Shown here: positions 1-5,442 of the stretch, in pieces
How positions within the stretch are numbered: the first letter of the stretch is position 1
Layout of the letters: every line of letters begins with the position of its first letter
Source of the DNA: Candidatus Coatesiibacteriota bacterium
GTDB taxonomy: Bacteria; B130-G9
DNA length: 9,707 bases
NCBI GenBank assembly: GCA_003647755.1
Contig: QMNL01000035.1
Location: forward strand, 1-9,707
Reading direction: 5' to 3'
The notes under the pieces: generated by a model
What the model saw: only the letters and a program-made list of their open reading frames with translations
The model's database searches: none
Told to the model about the DNA's origin: nothing
Position numbers and translations under genes: made by a program

Positions 1-658
1 GGCCGAGCTCGGCATCGGCAGGAAGCGTCCGGGCGTCGCGAACGAGCCTTATCTCAACCGTTCCGCTTCGCACGATTCGCAGCAGCTTGCGACTCGCGTC
101 GAACTGGATGGGGTATATCTTGATGAGGGCCATCTTCTGGCTTCTGAGGAAGCCTATGTGGCCGATCGTGACCGGCTTTGGCGGAAACAGCCCGTTGCGC
201 ACGCAGGCTGCATCGCTCGGCTCGGCTTCGGACGAATCTTCGGAGCCGGGCTGTCGCCAGGGAAGTATCCTGCAGCCATGCTCAAAATGGGAATCCTCGG
301 ACAAAAGCCTCACGGTGGCGGATGAGACATCGGCCGGAATGCCGACATAAAAGCCCTTGACTGGAAGAGGTGGCTCACCCGCCTTCATCGTGTTTCGAAG
401 CCCTGGCACGGAGACCAACGTCCCCTTGGACCGCTGGAGCGTCCTGTCAATGTGGTAATCGGAGAGCCTAAACTCAAATCGAATCGTGTCAAGGTCGGGC
501 GAGCATTCCAGCGGCGAGACGAGAAAACCATCTGAAACGTGACTTGCGGCGGTGCAATCAGAGAATAGGCCCGTGCCCATAAATGCACAGGTTGCACACA
601 GCAGCAGAAGGAAGCCCCAAGCGCTATGCCGCTCCGCCCTGAAGTGGATGCTCAGCAC
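1..658 (-). CDS. Gingipain-like peptidase C25, N-terminal propeptide part (partial, C-terminus beyond window start)
   Basis: I translated this open frame by hand; it runs from a GTG at 658 to the window edge without a stop (219 residues visible). Residues 1-40 look like a signal peptide: a basic start, a hydrophobic core around 14-33 (WGFLLLLCATCAFMG), then a small-residue region ending TAAS. The rest resembles the C25 (gingipain) propeptide: SVPGLRNTMKAGEPPLPVKG near 83-102, then a VGIP strand, an ILPWRQP segment at 131-137, and IYPIQFDASRKLLRIVRSG near 181-199, which matches the usual pattern of YPvqY-P-tg-Lr-yrsi. The catalytic Cys/His domain would lie outside the window, so protease activity is inferred. 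In characterised members the propeptide is secreted with the enzyme and keeps it inactive. The start is uncertain: no strong Shine-Dalgarno precedes the GTG, and coupling to the DUF507 gene ending 20 bases upstream is possible. ATG at residue 27 would destroy the signal peptide. Confidence 0.78.
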   Translation of the reverse strand, partial: MLSIHFRAERHSAWGFLLLLCATCAFMGTGLFSDCTAASHVSDGFLVSPLECSPDLDTIRFEFRLSDYHIDRTLQRSKGTLVSVPGLRNTMKAGEPPLPVKGFYVGIPADVSSATVRLLSEDSHFEHGCRILPWRQPGSEDSSEAEPSDAACVRNGLFPPKPVTIGHIGFLRSQKMALIKIYPIQFDASRKLLRIVRSGTVEIRLVRDARTLPADAELG

Positions 659-678
659 GCTGGGTCGCCCAAATAGCT

Positions 679-984
679 CTACCGGAAAACGTCGCGGACG
701 TTTATGTCCCACTGACGCCCCCGCTTGGCCATCTCCGCAGCGTAGAGCCGCTCGAAGTGAGCCTCCCATTTGGGAGTATCGCGCTTGACCGACTTCATCG
801 CATCAAGCTTGCCAAGCACTATCTGGATGACCTCGTCCTCCAGCTTCAACTCCGAGGTTATCGTTCGTCTGATAGCAGCCCGGACAACGTTCTCCGACGC
901 GACAAACCTCACTCGCTCGTCCTCCTTCAAGCGGTCCGTCAACTTGAATGCAATATCGCTTATCTTGTCGTCGCTAAGTCTCAT
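679..984 (-). CDS. DUF507 family protein, second copy
   Basis: A 101-residue soluble protein beginning MRLSDDKISDIAFKLTDRLK. It is charged and predicted mostly helical, with no signal peptide or membrane segment. The opening MRL plus a basic/acidic helix, the mid-protein LxxED motif, and the overall size match the DUF507 family, whose molecular role is unknown. It aligns along its first two thirds with the neighbouring copy (1018-1302) and diverges at the C-terminus (WEAHFERLYAAEMAKRGRQW instead of the YQDMFKMIKKRL type), so it is the more derived copy. The start is set at the ATG at 984: AGGAAGG (993-999) sits 8 bases upstream, while the TTG one codon earlier is poorly spaced. It lies 33 bases after the first copy and 20 before the C25 gene. 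Confidence 0.75.
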   Translation of the reverse strand: MRLSDDKISDIAFKLTDRLKEDERVRFVASENVVRAAIRRTITSELKLEDEVIQIVLGKLDAMKSVKRDTPKWEAHFERLYAAEMAKRGRQWDINVRDVFR

Positions 985-992
985 CAACTCCG

Positions 993-999
993 CCTTCCT
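993..999 (-). promoter_or_regulatory. Shine-Dalgarno fixing the start of the second DUF507 gene
   Basis: The minus strand reads AGGAAGG, 8 bases before the ATG at 984. This favours the ATG over the in-frame TTG directly before it (987). A GGAG at 988-991 is too close to serve. Confidence 0.6.
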
Positions 1000-1017
1000 G
1001 CAACCAGGGCAACCCGC

Positions 1018-1302
1018 TCAGACCACCAAGTTACGCTCATCAATCAGGCGCTTCTTGATCATCTTGAACATATCCTGATAGCTGATGTTCTCCCGGCGCA
1101 TCTTGTCTCTATATTGATCCAACAGCTTCCGAACCTCATCATTCAGCCTATCCTCGATAAGCAACTGGTCAAGCACAAAGTCATCGACCATCACCCGAAG
1201 CATCTCAAGGTCTGACCTGTCAACCTCAATCAGCTTCTCTTTCACAAGGTCATCCACTATTCGACCAGCCAAAAAGCGCACCTGCTCCCTCTTAAGCCTC
1301 AT
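1018..1302 (-). CDS. DUF507 family protein, first copy
   Basis: A 94-residue charged, helical, cytosolic protein starting MRLKREQVRFLAGRIVDDLV. The N-terminal helix, the EDRLNDEVRKLLDQYRDKM segment and the C-terminal MFKMIKKRLIDERNLVV closely follow the DUF507 pattern, so the family call is firm. No biochemical function is established for the family, and none is visible here. Its ATG lies inside dapF: the two genes overlap by 11 bases (1292-1302) in different frames, a layout that favours translational coupling. A modest GGGTGG (1310-1315) inside dapF sits 7 bases before the ATG. The second DUF507 gene follows after 33 bases, so the two are probably made together and may work as a pair. Confidence 0.87.
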   Translation of the reverse strand: MRLKREQVRFLAGRIVDDLVKEKLIEVDRSDLEMLRVMVDDFVLDQLLIEDRLNDEVRKLLDQYRDKMRRENISYQDMFKMIKKRLIDERNLVV

Positions 1303-2155
1303 ACTCTATCCACCCACTAAACACAGGTTCTGCCTCACCCAGCATCGTTATCTCGCCCAGTTGATCGACGTCTATCTTAAGAATCCCGCCCGGCATTTGC
1401 ACCTGAACCGGCGTGTCCACCTTCCCCAAACGGCTCGCAATCGCCACGGCTGCTGAGGCGCCTGTCCCGCACGAAAGCGTCGGCCCAGTGCCCCGCTCCC
1501 ATGTGCGGACTTTGAGCTCGCTTCTTGAGATAATTTGGACGAAGTGCACATTGGTCCTCCGTGGGAATACAGGATGGTTCTCAATCGCTGGCCCGAGCCT
1601 TGTGAGCGGAATGTTTGACGCATCATCACAGAAAACTACCGCGTGGGGATTCCCCACCGAGACCGCCGAAACGGTCAATTCCTCGCCCTGAATTGCTATT
1701 GGCTGTTCCAGAAAATCCTCGTCGCCTGGGCCCACGGCAGGTATGTCGCCCCGGCCAAAAAGTGCCTTGCCCATACGAACCTCGACCAGAGTGCGGTCAT
1801 CCTCGCTCTGGACAATCCGAGCAAGAACATTGCGGTGGGATGTAGCTATCCGCACGCCAGAGGTCGTCGCCTCCGCAAATCCCTTTCGCTCGAACGCATA
1901 CCGCGCCGCGCACCTGAAGGCTGTCCCGCACGAGCCAGCCTCGGAGCCGTCAGGATTGAAGACCCTCATATGGATGTCCGCATCCGCGCCTCCCATGCTG
2001 AGAACAGCAATACCGTCCGCCCCGATGCTGAACCGCCGCCTGCAGAGGTCCTTGGCGAGCTGGCCAAGATCGATCCCCTCGACAGCGCAGTCGCTTGCGT
2101 CGAACAAAATGTAGTCATTTCCGAGACCATGCATCTTTACGAAAGAAAGCCGCAT
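1292..2155 (-). CDS. dapF: Diaminopimelate epimerase
   Basis: This cytosolic enzyme interconverts LL- and meso-diaminopimelate, the late step of lysine and peptidoglycan precursor synthesis. The 287-residue length is normal. Motifs (numbered from ATG): FVKMHGLGNDY at the N-terminus with Asn13; GADG near 45-48; NPDGSEAGSC at 67-76; SVGNPHAV with Asn169; TNVHFV with Asn202; the WERGTG loop with Glu220/Arg221; LSCGTGASAA with Cys229. Cys76 and Cys229 are the expected catalytic pair. One oddity: the first catalytic loop reads CGTAFRC where most family members have CGNGxRC, so a usually conserved Asn is Thr and the following Gly is Ala. ATG at 2155 fits homologues; a GTG lies directly before it. 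The gene is 48 bases after guaB with no terminator between, and overlaps the DUF507 start by 11 bases. It is very likely in the guaB operon. Confidence 0.95.
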   Translation of the reverse strand: MRLSFVKMHGLGNDYILFDASDCAVEGIDLGQLAKDLCRRRFSIGADGIAVLSMGGADADIHMRVFNPDGSEAGSCGTAFRCAARYAFERKGFAEATTSGVRIATSHRNVLARIVQSEDDRTLVEVRMGKALFGRGDIPAVGPGDEDFLEQPIAIQGEELTVSAVSVGNPHAVVFCDDASNIPLTRLGPAIENHPVFPRRTNVHFVQIISRSELKVRTWERGTGPTLSCGTGASAAVAIASRLGKVDTPVQVQMPGGILKIDVDQLGEITMLGEAEPVFSGWIEYEA

Positions 2156-2164
2156 CACCGCTAG

Positions 2165-2172
2165 CCTCTCCT
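2165..2172 (-). promoter_or_regulatory. Shine-Dalgarno of dapF
   Basis: The minus strand reads AGGAGAGG, ending 9 bases before the ATG at 2155 and 6 bases before the in-frame GTG at 2158. Spacing alone does not decide. I chose ATG because DapF proteins normally begin M-x-(L/F)-x-F-x-K-MHGLGN. Confidence 0.5.
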
Positions 2173-2203
2173 AACTTTCGGCTTACGACGTTCAATCTCC
2201 GCA

Positions 2204-3676
2204 TCATCCAAGCTGATAATTTGGCGCCTCCCTCGTGATCAGAACGCCATGGGGATGGCTCTCCTTGAGCCCCGCCGTGGTTACCCGGATGAATCGGGCC
2301 TTCTGCTTAAGCTCATCGATTGTGCGGGCGCCCAAGTAGCCCATGCCCGCTGTAAGCCCGCCAATAAGCTGGCAAACCAAGGACGCGACGGAACCCTTGT
2401 AGGGAACCATACCCTCAATCCCCTGAGGGACCATCTTCTCCTCCGCACCCTCCTTGTAAAAGTAACGGTCGCTGCCGCCAGCCTTCATCGCGCTCAGGGA
2501 GCCCATCCCTCGATACGCCTTGTAGCTTCGGCCCTCGTAAAGCACTATCTCGCCTGGCGTCTCCTCTGTCCCAGCGAAAAGGTTGCCTATCATTACGCAG
2601 TCAGCGCCCGCACCGATCGCCTTCGTGATGTCCCCGGAATACTTGATGCCGCCGTCTGCGATCAGTGGAATCCCCCGGTTGGCCGCCGCCTTCGCGCATT
2701 CGTAGATCGCCGTCAACTGCGGAACACCGACGCCCGCAACCACTCGCGTTGTGCAGATGGCAGACGGGCCGATCCCAACCTTCACTGCCTCAGCGCCTGA
2801 TCTGCTCAGCGCCTCTACTCCATCGGCTGTAACGACATTTCCCGCGACGAGCGGCGTCTCGGGATGCTCCGACTTCAGCCGTTCCACCATGTCGAGCACG
2901 ACCTTCGAGAAACCGTTGGCCGTATCGACAACGATCACGTCAACGCCTGCATCAACTAGGGCATCGACACGGTCCGGGGTGTCCGCCGAAACGCCGACTG
3001 CGGCCCCCACCCTCAGCCGACCAAGAGCGTCCTTGCAGGCCCTCGGATAGAACATCGACTTCTCGATATCCTTGAATGTCATCAGCCCCACCAACGCCCC
3101 GCTCTCATCCACCACGGGAAGCTTCTCGATCCTGTTGCGGTGAAGTAACAGCTTGGCCTCCTCCGTCGGCGTGTTTGGCGGAACAGTTACCAACTTCTCC
3201 AGCGGCGTCATCACCTCCGCCACCTTCTTCGAGGTGTCCGGCTCGAACCTCAGGTCCCTGTGTGTCAAAAGCCCAACTAACTTCCCGGACGAATCGACCA
3301 CCGGAAAGCCAGAGACCTTGTGCTTCCGAACCATCATCTTGGCCTTGCTCACTCGATCGTCAAGGCCGATCGTTACAGGGTCCATCACAACAACGCTCTC
3401 GGACCGCTTCACGCGATCGACCTCCGCGGCCTGGGACTCGATGGACATATTGCGATGAATAACGCCAAGCCCGCCCTCACGCGCAAGCGCTATTGCCAGC
3501 CTGCTCTCCGTTACCGTGTCCATCGCGGCGCTTATGATTGGGATGTTCAGCGTTATGTCCTTGGTCAACCGCGCGCGCGGGTCGGCCTCGTGGGGCAGAA
3601 CCTCTGACCGGCCAGGGATCAGAAGGACATCGTCGAACGTCAAGCCCTGTTTACCAAACTTCTCCTGGAACTCCAT
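2204..3676 (-). CDS. guaB: IMP dehydrogenase
   Basis: This cytosolic enzyme oxidises IMP to XMP with NAD, the committed step of GMP synthesis. The length (490 residues) and architecture are standard: barrel start with GLTFDDVLLIPG (11-22), MDTVTE (52-57), an inserted pair of CBS domains (about 95-210), then the second half of the barrel. The catalytic Cys308 lies in GIGPSAICTTR; ADGGIKYSGD is at 340-349, YRGMGS at 388-393, the flap Arg-Tyr at 404-405, and EGIEGMVPYKG near 418-428; it ends EAPNYQLG. Three motifs differ from the norm: GPGSICTTR is GPSAICTTR, DTAHGHS is DTANGFS (251-257), and the GSLFAGT type is GNLFAGT (364-370). The fold and identity are not in doubt, but IMP and NAD contacts may be altered. 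AGGAGGG (3685-3691) sits 8 bases before the ATG. It is first gene of its unit, behind its own promoter and a leader hairpin. Confidence 0.97.
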   Translation of the reverse strand: MEFQEKFGKQGLTFDDVLLIPGRSEVLPHEADPRARLTKDITLNIPIISAAMDTVTESRLAIALAREGGLGVIHRNMSIESQAAEVDRVKRSESVVVMDPVTIGLDDRVSKAKMMVRKHKVSGFPVVDSSGKLVGLLTHRDLRFEPDTSKKVAEVMTPLEKLVTVPPNTPTEEAKLLLHRNRIEKLPVVDESGALVGLMTFKDIEKSMFYPRACKDALGRLRVGAAVGVSADTPDRVDALVDAGVDVIVVDTANGFSKVVLDMVERLKSEHPETPLVAGNVVTADGVEALSRSGAEAVKVGIGPSAICTTRVVAGVGVPQLTAIYECAKAAANRGIPLIADGGIKYSGDITKAIGAGADCVMIGNLFAGTEETPGEIVLYEGRSYKAYRGMGSLSAMKAGGSDRYFYKEGAEEKMVPQGIEGMVPYKGSVASLVCQLIGGLTAGMGYLGARTIDELKQKARFIRVTTAGLKESHPHGVLITREAPNYQLG

Positions 3677-3703
3677 CTAACCAGCCCTCCTGTTTCTCGC
3701 TCA

Positions 3704-3727
3704 CTCTCGTGCGCTGCCGCACGAGAG
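3704..3727 (-). promoter_or_regulatory. Perfect hairpin in the guaB leader
   Basis: The arms at 3704-3713 and 3718-3727 are an exact 10-bp inverted repeat around a 4-base loop. In the guaB transcript it would form close to the 5' end, with its 3' edge 12 bases before the Shine-Dalgarno. No U-run follows on the minus strand, so it is not an intrinsic terminator. It could stabilise the transcript or bind a regulator; no function is shown. Confidence 0.55.
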
Positions 3728-3743
3728 GTGTAGCGCATATCAA

Positions 3744-3773
3744 AATATACACACGCCGGCGATCTGCGGTCAA
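3744..3773 (-). promoter_or_regulatory. Putative sigma70-type promoter of guaB
   Basis: On the minus strand a TTGACC -35 box (3768-3773) is followed after 18 bases by a TATATT -10 box (3744-3749); reading the -10 one base earlier (GTATAT) gives a 17-base spacer. Transcription would start near 3737, leaving a leader of about 60 bases that holds the 3704-3727 hairpin. It lies downstream of the terminator of the preceding block, as expected for a new unit. Confidence 0.6.
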
Positions 3774-3840
3774 GGCCAAGCATCCAATCTCTCCTGCAGA
3801 TCACGTCGATTGCGCTCCCTGTCAAGCACTCAACAACGCC

Positions 3841-3872
3841 AAAAGGCGTCGCCGGAGGTCCGGCGGCGCCTT
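3841..3872 (-). terminator. Intrinsic terminator of the surface-lipoprotein block
   Basis: The arms at 3843-3855 and 3860-3872 pair over 13 positions with one mismatch (A/C on the minus-strand RNA), loop of 4 bases. The minus-strand RNA runs through the stem into TTTT (3841-3844), then GGCG. It starts 44 bases after the stop of the 3917-4705 gene. The T-run is short, so termination may be partial. Confidence 0.68.
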
Positions 3873-3916
3873 CGCTTTATATCTCTCAAATGAAACGTGA
3901 TCGCGCTCGGTGCCAG

Positions 3917-4705
3917 CTACCTCGTTGTAGTCGCTTTCTCTGAATGAATGTCCACGCAGGCGGTCTTCGTCCCTGCCTGTGCACAAACTTTCAGAACGCC
4001 CACATCCCCATTCGGCCTGAACACCGTCTGGGCAACGCCCAGGGCGTTAGTATCAACAGAACTGGCGTCGAAGCTCGAGCTCACACCGCCCTGCATGGAG
4101 AAGTAAACGGTAACGCCCGATAGAGGTGCCCCGTGTTCCCCAACAACCGTCGCAGTGATAAGTGAGAAGTTGTTATCCGCATCAGTTATGTATGTCGGGT
4201 CAGCCGTCACCGAGATAGAGCCAACCCTGTTGCCCTGACTCATGAAAATAACGTCGGTAGTATCCATGACATAGCTGTTCTGGCAGCCATAGTCGATAAT
4301 GGCAGTGACCGTCTTTGTGCCCGGAAAGTCTGGATTCGGTGAGTGGTCTGGATCATAGGTAAGCCAAAACGAGGCGTTATCGAGCACCTCGCCGGATATC
4401 CTGTTCTCGCCGTTCTCGAAGAAGCCGCCCGTTGTAGTAACATTGACGACAACCGGCGCATCCAGGTCCTTTCCGTATCCATCCTTCACATCAACCATGA
4501 CCAACGTGTTCTCGTAGGGATAAAGCTCCGAGGGCTTTGCAGTGATCGAAAGCATATAAGGCGCCGATGGACCAGTAGGCGATTTGTCGCTCCCCGAGTC
4601 GCGCCTCGAGCAGGCGAAAGGAACTGCCAAGAGGCAAATCGCAATAAAGACTAAACTTATCCTGGTGAAATCACTCAGATTGGGAAGTCGAAAATCTTTT
4701 CCCAT
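3917..4705 (-). CDS. Two-domain Ig-like surface lipoprotein
   Basis: I do not recognise a named gene. The 262-residue protein has an N-terminal hydrophobic stretch (about 16-31, ISLVFIAICLLAVPFA) ending at Cys32, a plausible though imperfect lipobox (P-F-A-C), followed by Ser at +2, then a Ser/Gly/Pro-rich tether to about residue 48. Two beta-sandwich domains follow: about 50-153, and about 162-254, which starts SISVTADPTYI and contains GAPLSGVTVYFS and LGVAQTVFR, a clear bacterial Ig-like (Big_1/invasin) pattern. Cys241 and Cys250 sit close together near the end. Such domains act as stalks or adhesive units outside the cell. ATG at 4705 is chosen because GGAGGG lies 5 bases upstream; the preceding GTG at 4708 would be only 2 bases away. 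The gene is 42 bases after the 174-residue lipoprotein gene and is followed by a terminator, so it is last in its unit. Confidence 0.85.
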   Translation of the reverse strand: MGKDFRLPNLSDFTRISLVFIAICLLAVPFACSRRDSGSDKSPTGPSAPYMLSITAKPSELYPYENTLVMVDVKDGYGKDLDAPVVVNVTTTGGFFENGENRISGEVLDNASFWLTYDPDHSPNPDFPGTKTVTAIIDYGCQNSYVMDTTDVIFMSQGNRVGSISVTADPTYITDADNNFSLITATVVGEHGAPLSGVTVYFSMQGGVSSSFDASSVDTNALGVAQTVFRPNGDVGVLKVCAQAGTKTACVDIHSEKATTTR

Positions 4706-4710
4706 CACAA

Positions 4711-4716
4711 CCCTCC
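4711..4716 (-). promoter_or_regulatory. Shine-Dalgarno fixing the start of the 262-residue lipoprotein
   Basis: GGAGGG on the minus strand lies 5 bases before the ATG at 4705 but only 2 bases before the in-frame GTG at 4708, so the ATG is preferred. Confidence 0.6.
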
Positions 4717-4747
4717 ATCAAGGACTATTTGCTCAAGGCACTCATTA

Positions 4748-5272
4748 CTACGGAAGATAAGGTGCGGGACTATCAGAGTATGACCAGAGGATTACCTTGC
4801 TGGCATCCATGAACGGGACGCTCACCTCAGACCCCCAGCCTCCAAAATCGTAAGTCATAATCTCAAACGCCCGATAGTGCCTAACACCTGGCAACAGCTC
4901 CATCTCAATCTTCTTGCCGTTGACCGTTGTTACAACGACCTTCGAGGGAGATATGATCTCTATGACTCGAATGTCCCTAGCCCGCACAGCGTATTCGGTT
5001 TCCCTAGACAGACCATAGAAATCATCATCGGGATGAGCAATCGTCATCTGGCGAGCGAAGTTGGCCGTTCCATTGGCAATGATCCTAAGACGCTTGCCAG
5101 CGTAAACCTCACCATCCCTAGTGTAGATCTTTCCATAGATCTCATCGCCATAGAGTATTCGTTTCTGATAGTATGGAGTTGTATCAGTCTTCGCCCGTTG
5201 GGCAAACTGACAGGCCGCACTACTAAAAGCCAAACCAATTATCACTATCAGGATTCCCAATTTTGTGAACAT
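4748..5272 (-). CDS. Small beta-rich lipoprotein, function unknown
   Basis: I do not recognise this family. The 174-residue protein starts with a signal peptide (Lys4, hydrophobic 5-17, SSAAC) with the likely lipid-carrying Cys21, followed by Gln, not Asp, at +2. The mature part looks all-beta and seems to hold two related units: about 46-108 (YGKIYTRDGEVYAGKRLRI ... VRARDIRVIEI) and about 111-165 (VVVTTVNGKKIEMELLPG ... VPFMDASKVILW). Each has a G/D-G turn, a basic strand, and an ending of the type V-(P/R)-x-(D/K)-I-xx-I, a common bacterial beta-unit pattern. The sequence is less GC-rich at its 5' end than guaB. AGGAGGGA (5281-5288) sits 8 bases before the ATG. The gene has a long structured leader and is followed after 42 bases by another lipoprotein gene without a terminator between. 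Confidence 0.82.
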   Translation of the reverse strand: MFTKLGILIVIIGLAFSSAACQFAQRAKTDTTPYYQKRILYGDEIYGKIYTRDGEVYAGKRLRIIANGTANFARQMTIAHPDDDFYGLSRETEYAVRARDIRVIEIISPSKVVVTTVNGKKIEMELLPGVRHYRAFEIMTYDFGGWGSEVSVPFMDASKVILWSYSDSPAPYLP

Positions 5273-5324
5273 CTAGGATGTCCCTCCTCTTGAACCCGCG
5301 AAAGAAACAGATCGAATTAGTTCA

Positions 5325-5386
5325 CCGGGTAGCCCGCCAGGGGGTGACGGGCTCCCGGGTTCCCGGCCCACCTTACAAGGAGGTGG
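5325..5386 (-). promoter_or_regulatory. Structured RNA leader with two GC-rich hairpins before the small lipoprotein gene
   Basis: Hairpin 1: arms 5325-5336 and 5348-5358 pair over 11 bp with one bulged base (5330) and an 11-base loop. Hairpin 2: arms 5368-5373 and 5381-5386 are a perfect 6-bp repeat around 7 bases. Neither is followed directly by a U-run on the minus strand, so a simple terminator is unlikely. The CCTCCT at 5378-5383 (minus strand) is complementary to the AGGAGG Shine-Dalgarno at 5283-5288, so hairpin 2 and a long-range pairing that hides the ribosome site are mutually exclusive. I do not recognise a known riboswitch class. Confidence 0.5.
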
Positions 5387-5399
5387 TAAGAAGACTCTC

Positions 5400-5427
5400 T
5401 TATTACCTAATACCATAACGACTTCAA
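5400..5427 (-). promoter_or_regulatory. Possible weak promoter for the small lipoprotein pair
   Basis: On the minus strand TTGAAG (5422-5427) and TAATAA (5400-5405) are separated by 16 bases, just after the stop of the 1163-residue gene. This would give a leader of about 120 bases carrying both hairpins. The boxes match consensus only partly, so read-through from upstream is equally possible. Confidence 0.3.
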
Positions 5428-5442
5428 ACATCGCTTTTCAAG

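Noticed and set aside
87..350. Plus-strand open frame of 87 codons
   Set aside because: Antisense to the C25 propeptide frame, which runs unbroken from 658 to 1 on the other strand.
554..568. Lipobox (LFSDC) in the C25 protein
   Set aside because: Asp directly before the Cys does not fit signal peptidase II; an ordinary signal peptide is more likely.
385..597. Minus-strand open frame of 70 codons
   Set aside because: A different frame inside the C25 gene; it has no domain signal, while the overlapping frame has a signal peptide and propeptide motifs.
1643..2164. Plus-strand open frame of 173 codons
   Set aside because: Antisense to dapF, whose minus-strand frame carries all catalytic motifs.
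3640..3825. Minus-strand open frame of 61 codons
   Set aside because: It covers the guaB promoter, leader hairpin and start, has no Shine-Dalgarno and no family signal.
5325..5358. Hairpin 1 as an intrinsic terminator of the giant lipoprotein gene
   Set aside because: No U-run follows on the minus strand; the next bases are TGAACTAATTC.
5325..5386. Known riboswitch (cobalamin or cyclic-di-GMP class)
   Set aside because: The conserved core bases of those classes are not present; only stem-loops can be supported.
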